DNA from: an uncultured Clostridia bacterium
GTDB taxonomy: Bacteria > Bacillota > Clostridia > Oscillospirales > Acutalibacteraceae
Assembly (NCBI GenBank): GCA_944385055.1
Contig: CALWVT010000003.1
Span: 1-64,000, forward strand
Length of the DNA stretch: 64,000 nt
Reading direction: 5' to 3'
A model generated the notes under the pieces. The model saw only the letters and a program-made list of their open reading frames with translations, had not been told where the DNA came from and made no database searches. Shown here piece by piece: positions 51,726-60,580 of this stretch. How positions within the stretch are numbered: position 1 is the first letter of the stretch; each line of letters opens with the position of its first letter. The translations under genes and the position numbers were made by a program.

Positions 51726-54700
51726 TTAATCGACCGATTTCAGGCTTTCTACCATATCGATTTTCTGGAACTTCGGCGCCATCACGAGGTCGATGATGGC
51801 CGTGAAGGCACCGGTCAAGAGGATGCTCCAGATATACGACAAGGGCGCAATCGTGCGGCCAAACATGCACGCGTCCACCTCAACGGTCGTGATGGTAAAC
51901 TGGTGCAGGAAGATGCCCGCCACCAGGCCGATCGCGCAGCCGATGCCGGTCAAAATGGCCGTCTCGCGGTAGATATATCCGGCCGCTTCGCGGTGATGGA
52001 AGCCCAAAACGCGCAGCGTCGCGAGCTCCCGCTGCCGCTCGGTGATGTTGATGTTCGTCAGGTTATACAGCACGATAAACGACAAGGCTCCCGCAAAGAA
52101 GATGATCACGAGGATGATCGCGTTGAGCGCCTGGATGGTCTCCTCAAACGATGCGGCCGCCGTGTCCGTATAGCTGACCGTCGTGATGTCCGTCTGCGCC
52201 TGCAGCGCGTCGGAAAGCGCCTGTTCGTCGGCACCGTCCGCCGTGCGCCCGCACACCTCGTTGTAGGAAACGTCGTCGCCCGTCACCTGTTCGTAAAGCG
52301 CGGGATCGATGTAGGCGTAGTGGTAGACGTAGTTTTCCGTGATCCCCGTCACCGTAAACGATACGCGTTTGCCCGCGTCGTTTTGCAGCACTACCTTTTC
52401 GCCAACGGAGATGCCGAGTTCCCGCGCGAGCTTTTCGGTGAGCACGACGCTGTCTTTCCCGAACGAAACGGGGTCGTGCGTGCGCCGGTCGCGCAGCGTA
52501 ATGAGATCCGGCAGCGTCTCCACGTTTTCGGGCAGCATGACATAGCCGTTCATCGTGTCGCCGTTCTCGTTTTCAATGTCCGCACTGTGCAGCGAGGCGA
52601 GCATCCATTCCTCTACGCGCGATTTGTCGTTGAGAATGGCACGCGTGCCGTCCGAGAGGGCGGTTTCCGCTTCACCGAGCTGTGCCGTCATGTTGTATTG
52701 GAAGATGTCCTCATACTGGTTCGTGACGAGGTGCGTGATGCTGTCGCGGATGCCAAATCCCAAAAGCAGCAGCGCGGTGCACCCCGCAATGCCGACGATT
52801 GTCATGAACAGCCGCTTTTTGTAGCGGAACAGGTTGCGTGCCGTCACTTTCTGCGTAAAGTTCATGTGCCGCCACAGGGGCTTGATGCGCTCAAGCAGGA
52901 TGCGCTTGCCGGCCTGCGGCGTCTTCGGCAACAGAAGCGCTGCCGGGGATTCGCACAGCGTCGCACGGCATGCGCCGTACGTCGCCCCCAGCGTAATGGC
53001 CACGCACACCACCGCCGAAAGCACGCACAAATAAAACGGCGACAGATTCGGTGAAATGGCCGGCGCGTGGTACATGATCCGGTATGCGTTCCAGCAGATG
53101 GACGGCAGCGTCAAACACCCGGCCACAATGCCGCAGACACTGCCCGAAAGGCTCGCAAACAGGCCATATAAGAGATATTTCGCGATGATGGCGCCGTTCG
53201 AATAGCCCAATGCTTTGTAGGCGCCGATTTCCCCGCGCTCTTCCTCAACCATGCGGGTCATCGTCGTCAGCGCAACGAGTGCCGCCACGAGGAAAAACAG
53301 CACGGGGAACACGGTCGACAGCGATGCCATGCGGTCCGCGTCGCTTTCAAAGCTCGCGAAACCGACGTTCTTGTGGCGGTCGAGCACGTACCATTCGGCA
53401 TTTTCTACGTCGTCAATCTCGGCCTGCGCGTCGGAAAGTTCCTGCTCGGCATCGGCAAACTGCCGTTCGGCGTCGGCCTTCTGGGTTTCATATTCGGCCT
53501 CACCGTCGGAAAGCTGCTTTTTGGCATCTTCGAGCTGTGCGCGGCCGTCGTCTAGTTCTTTCTGGCCGCTTTCGAGTTCCGCTTCGCCGGAGGAAATCTC
53601 TGCTTTGGCGTTGTCAAGCTGCGCCTTTGCCTCGGCAAATTCCCGTTGTGCCTGGGCATACCCGCTCTGATAGGCGGCTTCGCCGGAGGAAAGCGTCTTT
53701 TCATTTTGGTCAATCTGCGCCTTCGCGTCCGCTAACTGCGCCTCCGCCGCGTCGAGCTGCGGCTTTGCGGCCGCCTCCTGGGCAGCAAGTGTGTCATAAG
53801 CCGCTTCTAACTGCGCCTTCGCATCTTCTAACTGTGTGCGCGCGGATTCGAGCTGCGATTTCTGCGTGTCATATGCGGAAATCTGGCTTTCGAGCGCCTT
53901 TGCGTCGTCGCTGTCGCCCAAGCCCTGCTGCTGCAAAAGGAGAAGCGCCTGGCGGGCCTGCTCGACGGCGTCCGCCTGCGCGGCAAGTGCCGTTTCCGCT
54001 TCCGTAAGCGTGGCGTCTTGGCTGGACAGCTGCTGTGACTGGGTATCGAGCTGTGCTTTCGCGTCGGAGAGCTCCTTTTTCTGGTTTTGCAGCGCGTCAT
54101 AGCCTTGCTGGTACTGCGCTTTTGCGTCTTCCAGCTGCTGGCGGGCAGCATCCAATTGCCGCTTGTTGGCGGCAAGCTGCGCGTCGGTGGAGGCTTTTTG
54201 GCTTTCATATTCGGAAAGGCCCTGTTCGTACTGTGCCTTTGCGTCCGCCAATTCCTGCTTGCCGGAATCGAGCTCGGCCTGCGCATCCGCGAGCTTTGAC
54301 TCGTTGTCGGCAATCTCCTGCCGTGCGTCGTCGAGCTGCTGTTTTGCATCGGCAAGCTGCTGCTCGGCATCGGCCTTTTCGGCTTCGTATTCGGCGCGGC
54401 CGTCGTCTAATTCTTTCTGCGCGTCGCCGATGACCTCCTCGCGGCGCTCTGGCGCGCGCTTTTCGGCCAGCGATTCGAGTTCATCGACAACGGGCTGCAC
54501 CGTGTCGTCGTAGGCATCCGTAAACGTGTCGAGCGAAGAAGCGCCCTGCACCGCCACGTACAGGGCCGTGTAAGCTTCCGAATCGAACGCTTCGGGCAGT
54601 ACGTACAGGAAGGCGTCGAGCTGCCCCGTGCCGAGCGTCGTCGTGCCCAGCGTGAATGCGAGGTACAGCGGGCTTTCCACAAACCCCACAACCGTAAAGG

Positions 54701-55190
54701 ACTTTTCCTTGAGCCCGTCGCCGCCCGATTTGACCTTAACCGTATCCCCCAAAGCGTAGCCCTTGTCGCCGAGTGTCATCGCCTGTTCGTCCAGCACGCA
54801 TTCGTCCGCCTTTTCGGGCAGACGCCCTTCTTTGACGAGAATCTGGTTTAAGTCGCCTTCTTCCGGCAGCGCATGGACCCGCATCGCAAAGTCTTTGTCC
54901 GCAATGCGGCACAGAATGTCGGAGGTATAGGCGCCCTCCGCGTCCGCAACGCCGGAAAGCGCCTTGACCGCGTCGACGTCATTGTCCGAAAAGCCGAGCG
55001 TCGAGGAAATCTGGATGTCCAGAAAGCGGTTCTCGTCTAAATATTGATCCACTGCCGCGCGCATCTGCGGCGCCGTTTGGGCGAGCCCCGCGAAAAAGCC
55101 GGCGCCGAGCGCGACGATCGCGAAGATCGCCAAAAACCGCCCTTTGGAGCGGCCAATCGTGCGCCAAAGCGCTTTTTGATACGCTTTCAC
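51726..55190 (-). CDS. ABC transporter permease (FtsX/MacB type) with long coiled coil
   Basis: This 1154-residue membrane protein has an N-terminal helix (about residues 17-38) and a MacB-like extracellular domain (to about 240). An extremely long alanine/glutamine/aspartate-rich coiled coil follows (about 245-625, e.g. QQLDDARQEIADNESKLADA). Two FtsX-type permease units complete it: helices at about 640-800, and the last three helices at about 1040-1135. The last helix is preceded by the usual ERQRELATLRVLGFH loop. The start is GTG at 55190, one base after the ATPase stop. Such exporters move peptides or lipids, or transmit force to cell-wall enzymes. The substrate is unknown. Confidence 0.9.
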   Translation of the reverse strand: MKAYQKALWRTIGRSKGRFLAIFAIVALGAGFFAGLAQTAPQMRAAVDQYLDENRFLDIQISSTLGFSDNDVDAVKALSGVADAEGAYTSDILCRIADKDFAMRVHALPEEGDLNQILVKEGRLPEKADECVLDEQAMTLGDKGYALGDTVKVKSGGDGLKEKSFTVVGFVESPLYLAFTLGTTTLGTGQLDAFLYVLPEAFDSEAYTALYVAVQGASSLDTFTDAYDDTVQPVVDELESLAEKRAPERREEVIGDAQKELDDGRAEYEAEKADAEQQLADAKQQLDDARQEIADNESKLADAQAELDSGKQELADAKAQYEQGLSEYESQKASTDAQLAANKRQLDAARQQLEDAKAQYQQGYDALQNQKKELSDAKAQLDTQSQQLSSQDATLTEAETALAAQADAVEQARQALLLLQQQGLGDSDDAKALESQISAYDTQKSQLESARTQLEDAKAQLEAAYDTLAAQEAAAKPQLDAAEAQLADAKAQIDQNEKTLSSGEAAYQSGYAQAQREFAEAKAQLDNAKAEISSGEAELESGQKELDDGRAQLEDAKKQLSDGEAEYETQKADAERQFADAEQELSDAQAEIDDVENAEWYVLDRHKNVGFASFESDADRMASLSTVFPVLFFLVAALVALTTMTRMVEEERGEIGAYKALGYSNGAIIAKYLLYGLFASLSGSVCGIVAGCLTLPSICWNAYRIMYHAPAISPNLSPFYLCVLSAVVCVAITLGATYGACRATLCESPAALLLPKTPQAGKRILLERIKPLWRHMNFTQKVTARNLFRYKKRLFMTIVGIAGCTALLLLGFGIRDSITHLVTNQYEDIFQYNMTAQLGEAETALSDGTRAILNDKSRVEEWMLASLHSADIENENGDTMNGYVMLPENVETLPDLITLRDRRTHDPVSFGKDSVVLTEKLARELGISVGEKVVLQNDAGKRVSFTVTGITENYVYHYAYIDPALYEQVTGDDVSYNEVCGRTADGADEQALSDALQAQTDITTVSYTDTAAASFEETIQALNAIILVIIFFAGALSFIVLYNLTNINITERQRELATLRVLGFHHREAAGYIYRETAILTGIGCAIGLVAGIFLHQFTITTVEVDACMFGRTIAPLSYIWSILLTGAFTAIIDLVMAPKFQKIDMVESLKSVD

Positions 55191-55191
55191 G

Positions 55192-55893
55192 TTACCACTC
55201 GATCCTTTCTGCGGAGATGGGATGCGCGTTTTGTTCCATCTTCGTGACTTTCCCGGAATGAATATGGATCACGCGGTCGGCCATCGCGGCAAAGGCCTGG
55301 TTGTGCGTGATGACTACGACGGTCCGCCCGGTGCTGCGGCACGTCTGCTGCAATAGGAGCAGCACCTGCTTGCCCGTGCGGTAGTCGAGCGCGCCGGTCG
55401 GTTCGTCGCACAATAAAAGCTTCGGGTTTTTGGCCAGTGCCCGCGCAATCGCGACGCGCTGCTGCTCGCCGCCGGAAAGCTGCGCCGGGAAATTGTCCAT
55501 GCGGTGGGAAAGCCCGACCTCCTCGAGAACCTGCCGCACGTCGAGCGGATGGTGGCAGATCTGCGCGGCGAGTTCGACGTTTTCGAGCGCCGTCAGATTC
55601 TGTACGAGGTTATAAAACTGAAACACAAACCCGACGTCGTAGCGGCGGTATTCGGTCAGCTGCCGCGAGTTGCAGCGGCTTACTTCCCGCCCGTCCACGA
55701 CGATGTGTCCAGATGTACACGTGTCCATGCCGCCCAATAAGTTTAAAACCGTCGTTTTGCCGGCACCGCTCGGGCCCACGATGATCACAAATTCGCCTTT
55801 TTCAATCGTAAAATTGACGCCGTCGGCCGCATGGATGACCGTGTCGCCCATTTTGTAGTCCTTACGGACCTCTTCAAATGATACGAACGCCAA
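55192..55893 (-). CDS. ABC transporter ATP-binding protein (MacB/LolD type)
   Basis: The 233-residue ATPase has Walker [13 protein letters not shown] (about residues 41-52), the signature [15 protein letters not shown] and Walker [13 protein letters not shown]. The Q-loop is in [20 protein letters not shown]. These are the hallmarks of the MacB/LolD-type ATPases that drive FtsX-like permeases. The start is TTG at 55893, with GGAGG seven bases upstream. It lies between the Smr gene and its permease partner. Confidence 0.95.
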   Translation of the reverse strand: MAFVSFEEVRKDYKMGDTVIHAADGVNFTIEKGEFVIIVGPSGAGKTTVLNLLGGMDTCTSGHIVVDGREVSRCNSRQLTEYRRYDVGFVFQFYNLVQNLTALENVELAAQICHHPLDVRQVLEEVGLSHRMDNFPAQLSGGEQQRVAIARALAKNPKLLLCDEPTGALDYRTGKQVLLLLQQTCRSTGRTVVVITHNQAFAAMADRVIHIHSGKVTKMEQNAHPISAERIEW

Positions 55894-55896
55894 GCT

Positions 55897-56154
55897 TTAG
55901 CCTCCTTCCTTGAGCAGCAGGCGGGTTTCCCCGGGGTTGAGCGCGACCAGTTTTGCCGCAATCCGCGGATGCTTTAGGTCGCGGCGGACCATTTCCTGCA
56001 GTACCGTCCCGCCGTGGTAACCGTGGATAACGCGCACCTCTTTGACGTTTTTCGGCGCGTGGGAAAGCCATTTTGTGATCTGCTTATACGCACTCTGCGC
56101 CGTTTCGCCGTGAATATCGAGCTTCACAACGCCGCCTTCCTGCGTGACGATCAT
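55897..56154 (-). CDS. Small stand-alone Smr-domain protein
   Basis: The 85-residue protein is almost entirely one Smr (MutS2 C-terminal-like) domain: the strand VVKLDIHGETAQSA and the loop VRVIHGYHGGTVLQEMVR. Smr domains bind or nick nucleic acids, and in bacteria have been linked to ribosome rescue. The ATG at 56154 was chosen because GGAGGG lies six bases upstream; an earlier in-frame ATG has none. It is the first gene of the unit with the ABC exporter, and its stop lies four bases before the ATPase start. Confidence 0.85.
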   Translation of the reverse strand: MIVTQEGGVVKLDIHGETAQSAYKQITKWLSHAPKNVKEVRVIHGYHGGTVLQEMVRRDLKHPRIAAKLVALNPGETRLLLKEGG

Positions 56155-56300
56155 GTCGATCCCTCCCATCTGTCCCTGTGCAGGATTTTCAATTTCTTAT
56201 CTTATAGTATACAACTTTTTCCGGGGAGTGGAAGGGGGAAAATGTGAAATGAGTGTAAAAACTCACCGGTCATACATGCCTACCCAACCGCAGAAAGATA

Positions 56301-56309
56301 TGATATAAT
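56301..56309 (+). promoter_or_regulatory. Extended -10 promoter for the gene at 56345
   Basis: TGATATAAT (56301-56309) is a perfect extended -10 element 36 bases upstream of the start; no clear -35 is seen. A ribosome-binding site (AGGAGGG) follows. Confidence 0.65.
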
Positions 56310-56344
56310 AGAAAGCAGCGTCAAAAAGTAAGGAGGGCGTTTTC

Positions 56345-57514
56345 GTGAAGATCGTCGATCTGCGCAGCAACTTTACAAGCAAAAACGACGTGCTCATCGA
56401 GATCGCTGGCACGCACATCTATTATGCGGAAGAAAAGATGATAGAAGGGGAGCGCCACCTATTTTTATTTGATTACGACCGCAGCACGCGGCGCGAGCGC
56501 ACGCTTTCCGATTATTTCGTGGAAAAACCGGGATTTGTCATGCACTATTTCCCGTTTGCCGATGAGATTTTAATGGTGATGGAGGACGGCGGCAGCGAAG
56601 CGTGGCTTTTGCGCCTGGATAAATCCGACGGCCAGAACCAGAAAGTTGCGCAGGTGCGCTTTGCGGGCAGCTATGCCGACTGCTGTGCGCTCGACGCGAA
56701 CCACGTTGTGCTGTATTCGACGGAAAACCCGCGCGACGCAACGCTGTTCCGCGAATACAAGCGCCAGACGGGCTTTACGCGCGCCGCATGCCTTTGCAGC
56801 GTTGAGACGGGCCAATGCTGGTCTGTGCAGGACCCACGCGTGTGCGGCGGGGCCGGGCTTTTGCCGTATACGGGCGGCGGTGAGCCGCAGCTTTTGGTTT
56901 TGCAGCCGCGCGGCACCGAAGAGGAGAAGCGCAAGGCTTACCGCGACCGGCGCTGGCTTTCGGGCCCTGTGACGGATTACATTTGGACGTGCCCGCTGCA
57001 GGGGTTCATCGATTCGGTCAAATCCGGCGCCGCCAAAGCGCCCATGCAGAAGGTCCTGCAGGCGAGCACGGAGGGCCTCGTGCGCTTTGCCGCGCAGGAC
57101 GAGAACGCACTGTATTTCCGCGCGCTGTATTTCCCCTACGATGACCAGCGCATCCTGGCCGTCAATAAGCACACGGGATTAAAGCGCGAGGCGGCCCGCC
57201 TAAACCTTGCCCCCGGCGAAAAGGACGCGCGCTTTGTGATCGACCGCGAGGGCCGCGCCTATAAGCTGACGGCGCTCGACCAGCGCAAAATGCATGTACA
57301 GGGGATTTTAAACTCCACCGCGGACTTTACGTACGACACGATCTACGGTCAATTTGAGACGTGCTTTGATGACCGCTTCCTGCTTTTGCGCGACGAACTC
57401 GGCGACGGCGAGGAGGTCTACCTGTTCTATACGGTTTGCGACACCAAAACCGGAAAATCCAAAAATTTTGAGGGCAGCTGTGCATTCCAGGGCGATGTGC
57501 TCGTGCTGTTTTGA
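56345..57514 (+). CDS. Unrecognised beta-rich cytosolic protein
   Basis: The 389-residue protein has no signal peptide, membrane helix or named domain that I recognise. It consists mainly of repeated beta-strand pairs. Examples are the pattern IEIAGTHIYYAEE, LFLFDYD; ILMVMEDGGSEAWLLRLD; and ALYFRALYFPYDDQRILAVN. This pattern suggests a six- to eight-bladed beta-propeller. One region (about 175-215) is charged. AGGAGGG precedes the GTG/ATG start region. It stands alone, with its own promoter and a perfect terminator. Function unknown. Confidence 0.72.
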   Translation: MKIVDLRSNFTSKNDVLIEIAGTHIYYAEEKMIEGERHLFLFDYDRSTRRERTLSDYFVEKPGFVMHYFPFADEILMVMEDGGSEAWLLRLDKSDGQNQKVAQVRFAGSYADCCALDANHVVLYSTENPRDATLFREYKRQTGFTRAACLCSVETGQCWSVQDPRVCGGAGLLPYTGGGEPQLLVLQPRGTEEEKRKAYRDRRWLSGPVTDYIWTCPLQGFIDSVKSGAAKAPMQKVLQASTEGLVRFAAQDENALYFRALYFPYDDQRILAVNKHTGLKREAARLNLAPGEKDARFVIDREGRAYKLTALDQRKMHVQGILNSTADFTYDTIYGQFETCFDDRFLLLRDELGDGEEVYLFYTVCDTKTGKSKNFEGSCAFQGDVLVLF

Positions 57515-57541
57515 ATGCAGCCCGCAAAATGTTCAGTATAC

Positions 57542-57577
57542 AAAACGCCCCCGGCTTTCGAAAACCGGGGGCGTTTT
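57542..57577. terminator. Perfect bidirectional terminator
   Basis: AAAACGCCCCCGG (57542-57554) and CCGGGGGCGTTTT (57565-57577) are exact 13-base complements, with A/T runs on both sides. It separates two convergent genes. Confidence 0.93.
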
Positions 57578-57590
57578 ATAGATTCTTTCT

Positions 57591-58871
57591 TTAAGCGGCC
57601 GAGGAGGTCTCGCTTGCCGTGCTTTCGGCGGCCGAGGAGGTCTCGCTTGCCGTGCTTTCGGCGGCCGAGGAGGTTTCGCTTGCCGTGCTTTCGGCGGCCG
57701 AGGAAGTCTCGCTCGCCGTGCTTTCGGCGGCCGAGGAAGTCTCGCTTGCCGTGCTTTCGGCGGCCGAGGAGGTCTCGCTTGCCGTGCTGCTCGATGCGGG
57801 CTGCGAGCTGACCGGTTCCGTATAGAATAATTCCGGCGTGAAGCGCGACAGCGACGCGTCGTTCCATTCGATGCCTTCATACGAGGCGGCTTCGTCTTCG
57901 AGCGACTGCGTAAATTCATCGCCGTACTGCTCATACAGAAGCGACGTGCGGTTGTCCTGGTCGGAGAGGTATTCGTCCGTCTTCTGCGTGATGTCGTTTT
58001 TCGTCACCAGCACGTAGTAGGTGCCGGAAATCTCGAGCAAACGCGTCTCGCCGTTTTGCATCTCCTTGACGGCGCTGATCAGGTCGCTGGGCAGGTAATA
58101 CGTCGCCATCGCGCTGTCGAGATCCTGCGTCGCTTCCTGGTAATTGTCCGTCACATCGTGGGCAGCGGCGTAGGCGGCGCTCGCGTCCTTGACGGTGGTT
58201 GTGCCGGCCTGAATCTGGCTCAAATATCCGTCGAGCTCCGACTTGACCTCGGCTTTCTGTTCGTCGTTCATTTCGGTCGAATTGCCGTCTTCGTCGGTCG
58301 TCGTCAAGCTCACGCTCGTGTAATCAAAATCCGCGTAGTGTTCCTCAAAGTACGCGCGCATATCGTCTTCCGACACGGCCTTTTCGCCGCCGTTGTCGTA
58401 GATCGACGAGAATACCTTCATAATCATGTACTGCCGCTGCGCATAGGCGAGCTCAAACGAGCTTTCCTCAATGTCCATGCCGTCGAAAACGGAGCGGTAC
58501 TGCTGAATCCATGCGTTGTCGGCAGCCTGCTTGATTTCGTCCTGCTCCTCGCTTGTAAACGAGAGGCCCTTTTCCTGCATGTCTTCTTCGAGAATCACAA
58601 GCTCCGTAATCGACTGCTTGGCGCGGTTTTCAATCCACGTAAACGCGTCCGTATCGTCAATCTTGGCTTTCTTCATATCGTCGTTGTCGGCCTGTCCGCG
58701 GGCTTCGCTGTAGGCCTGGTACAGTTCATAGATGTACGCGCCCGTCGGAACTGTCGTCGTTTCGGTTTTTGCCACCCACGATGTATCGCGGCCGATCGTG
58801 CAGCCGGCCAGCGACGAGGCGGCTACCGCGCAGGCCAAAAGCCCTGCGAGCCATGCTTTCCGTTTCTTCAT
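57591..58871 (-). CDS. PrsA/SurA-like foldase lipoprotein with repeated Ser-rich tail
   Basis: This protein of about 426 residues has a lipoprotein signal peptide (lipobox SSLAGC, Cys24). A SurA_N/trigger-factor-type helical domain follows at about 30-210. A region of about 130 residues sits where a parvulin isomerase domain is expected, but it lacks an obvious full parvulin motif. The C-terminus is five and a half copies of an 11-residue unit, SETSSAAESTA. It probably helps exported proteins fold outside the membrane. The ATG at 58871 begins the signal peptide; an ATG seven codons upstream is an alternative. Confidence 0.75.
   Translation of the reverse strand: MKKRKAWLAGLLACAVAASSLAGCTIGRDTSWVAKTETTTVPTGAYIYELYQAYSEARGQADNDDMKKAKIDDTDAFTWIENRAKQSITELVILEEDMQEKGLSFTSEEQDEIKQAADNAWIQQYRSVFDGMDIEESSFELAYAQRQYMIMKVFSSIYDNGGEKAVSEDDMRAYFEEHYADFDYTSVSLTTTDEDGNSTEMNDEQKAEVKSELDGYLSQIQAGTTTVKDASAAYAAAHDVTDNYQEATQDLDSAMATYYLPSDLISAVKEMQNGETRLLEISGTYYVLVTKNDITQKTDEYLSDQDNRTSLLYEQYGDEFTQSLEDEAASYEGIEWNDASLSRFTPELFYTEPVSSQPASSSTASETSSAAESTASETSSAAESTASETSSAAESTASETSSAAESTASETSSAAESTASETSSAA
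57595..57790. repeat. 33-bp minisatellite, six tandem units, in frame
   Basis: Six near-identical 33-bp units run from 57595 inside the 3' end of the foldase-like lipoprotein gene. Differences between units are single bases (GAGGTC/GAAGTC/GAGGTT). Each unit encodes SETSSAAESTA, so copy-number change keeps the frame. Confidence 0.92.
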
Positions 58872-59097
58872 ATTGCTTAACACACTCCGCATTCTTCAAT
58901 TCTAAACTTTTCGAAACTTTGCGGCCGCAGCGCCCCTTTTTCCTTTGAGAATGCTGCAGCGCATCCTAAATTATACTACCTTCGCCTCGGTTTGTCCAGC
59001 AAAGCGGGCGCCCGGTTGCGGATTTCCGCGATTCGCTATAAAATAAGAAAGAAAACTCTAAAACGACCGCATTTTCGAGAAAAGGAGCAGAAAACGA

Positions 59098-60306
59098 ATG
59101 CAGTACGATTTTACCTCGCATTTGGAGCGCCACGGCATGGATGCGATTGCCGTCGACGGCCTTGGCACCGGTTTCGCACCGGACAAACCGAAAGAGGGGT
59201 TTGATGTGATCCCCATGTGGGTGGCGGACATGAATTTTCCGACGCTGCCCGATATCCAGGAAGCCATCATTGCGCGCGCGAAACATCCGGCGTTCGGCTA
59301 TTTTTCGCCGTCGGACGCATATTTCGACTCGATTATCCGCTGGCAGAAAGACCGGCACGGTGTCGAGGAATTGACCCGTGCGCATATCGGCTATGAAAAC
59401 GGCGTATTGGGCGGCGTCGTTTCGGCGCTGACGGCTTTTGCCGCGCCGGGCGACCCCGTGCTCGTGCACAGCCCCACTTATATCGGCTTTACGGGCAGCC
59501 TTAAAAACAACGGCTTTGAAATCGTCCACAGCCCGCTTTTCCGCGACGAGCACGGCGTTTGGCGCATGGATTTTGAGGACATGGATAAAAAACTCAAAGA
59601 ACACCACATCCACGTCGCCATCTTCTGCAGCCCGCACAACCCGTGCGGCCGCGTGTGGGAGCGCTGGGAGATCGAGCGCGCGATGGAGGTGTACCGTCAA
59701 AACGACTGCGTCGTGATTTCCGATGAAATCTGGTCGGATATTCTCTTAAACGGCCACCGGCACATCCCGACGCAGTCCGTCAGCGAGGACGCCAAAAACC
59801 GCACGGCCGCGTTTTATGCGCCGAGCAAGACGTTTAACCTCGCGGGCTTAATCGGCAGCTACCACATTATTTACAATTCCTACCTGCGCGACCGCATCGT
59901 CGCGAAGAGCGAGAAGTCGCATTATAACGGCATGAACGTCTTGTCGATGCACGCCTTAATCGGCGCGTACAAGCCTTCCGGCGAACAGTGGGTGGACGAG
60001 CTGTGCGAGGTGCTCTCGAAAAACGTCGATTTCGCGTGCGCTTTTATCGCCGAACGGTTCCCGGGCGTCGACGTCGCAAAGCCGGAGGGCACGTATATGC
60101 TATTTTTGGACTGCGAGGGCTACTGCAAGGCGCACGGAAAATCGATCGAGCAGATCGAAAAGGCCGGCTGGGACTGCGGCGTCGCGTGGCAGGACGGCCG
60201 CATGTTCGGCCACCCGTGGGCGATCCGCATGAACTTAGCGCTGCCGTACGACCGCGTCGTCGAAGCATTTTCGCGCCTGCAGAAGTACGTGTTTGTAGAA
60301 GCATAA
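59098..60306 (+). CDS. MalY/PatB-type PLP-dependent C-S lyase/aminotransferase
   Basis: This 402-residue fold-type I PLP enzyme fits the MalY/PatB group, which cleave cystathionine or cysteine conjugates. Signs are the start of the body FDVIPMWVADMNFPT, the segment FCSPHNPCGRVW and the strand VVISDEIWSDILLNG. The PLP lysine is in APSKTFNLAGLIG (Lys241 by my count, give or take a few). The C-terminal small domain contains WAIRMNLALP with the substrate-carboxylate arginine. GGAG precedes the ATG. It is a single-gene unit. Confidence 0.93.
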   Translation: MQYDFTSHLERHGMDAIAVDGLGTGFAPDKPKEGFDVIPMWVADMNFPTLPDIQEAIIARAKHPAFGYFSPSDAYFDSIIRWQKDRHGVEELTRAHIGYENGVLGGVVSALTAFAAPGDPVLVHSPTYIGFTGSLKNNGFEIVHSPLFRDEHGVWRMDFEDMDKKLKEHHIHVAIFCSPHNPCGRVWERWEIERAMEVYRQNDCVVISDEIWSDILLNGHRHIPTQSVSEDAKNRTAAFYAPSKTFNLAGLIGSYHIIYNSYLRDRIVAKSEKSHYNGMNVLSMHALIGAYKPSGEQWVDELCEVLSKNVDFACAFIAERFPGVDVAKPEGTYMLFLDCEGYCKAHGKSIEQIEKAGWDCGVAWQDGRMFGHPWAIRMNLALPYDRVVEAFSRLQKYVFVEA

Positions 60307-60455
60307 AAAACGGCGCTTGCAATTGCGCCGCAGATATGCTCCAATAAAAAAGAAGAAGGCCAACCGCTCCACAAAAGTGGCTGCCTCGAGTGAGTTTAGG
60401 GCCTAGCGGCCCCGCCTACCCTGTCCGGCACGCAGGGTAGGCATTTTTTTATTAC
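60303..60455. ncRNA. Candidate structured RNA / hairpin cluster in convergent gap
   Basis: The 60307-60580 gap has no gene. On the plus strand it holds CGGCGC/GCGCCG (around 60308-60331), CCAC-AAAA-GTGG, an enclosing CCGCT/AGCGG pairing and GGGCC-TAGC-GGCCC. A strong terminator, CCTACCCTG/CAGGGTAGG, comes last and is followed by CATTTTTTT (ending about 60450). The first hairpin carries its U-run on the minus strand. This layout could be a short RNA with its own terminator, or just stacked terminators. I cannot match it to a known RNA class. Confidence 0.35.
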
Positions 60456-60460
60456 TTGCG

Positions 60461-60530
60461 CCTTCTTTCTGCTCCTGCAAAAAGAAGCAAAGACAGGCCA
60501 ACGGGGCATAACCCCTTTGGAATCCCACTG
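60461..60530 (+). repeat. Multi-hairpin repeat, short copy E
   Basis: CTTCTTTCTG (60462-60471) pairs with CAAAAAGAAG (60478-60487) with one mismatch. Then come GCAAAGAC and CCAACGGGG...CCCCTTTGG, followed by AATCCC. It is the same central part of the family as copy D, again between two convergent genes. Confidence 0.7.
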
Positions 60531-60562
60531 AAAAAGGCACACCGCTTGGTGCGCCTTTTCTT
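60531..60562. terminator. Bidirectional terminator
   Basis: GGC-CACC pairs with GGTG-GCC (60536-60555), with AAAAA before and TTTTC-TTTC after. It serves the minus-strand glycosyltransferase gene, which ends at 60581. Confidence 0.75.
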
Positions 60563-60580
60563 TCTTTATTTTTCTTTATT

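Noticed and set aside
51507-53054. 515-residue plus-strand open frame
   Set aside because: It begins in the terminator region and runs antisense through the FtsX-type permease gene; arginine/valine-rich shadow.
57595-57790. 33-bp regular repeats considered as a CRISPR array
   Set aside because: The units are directly adjacent without unique spacers and keep the reading frame of a lipoprotein, so this is a coding minisatellite. No cas genes are present.
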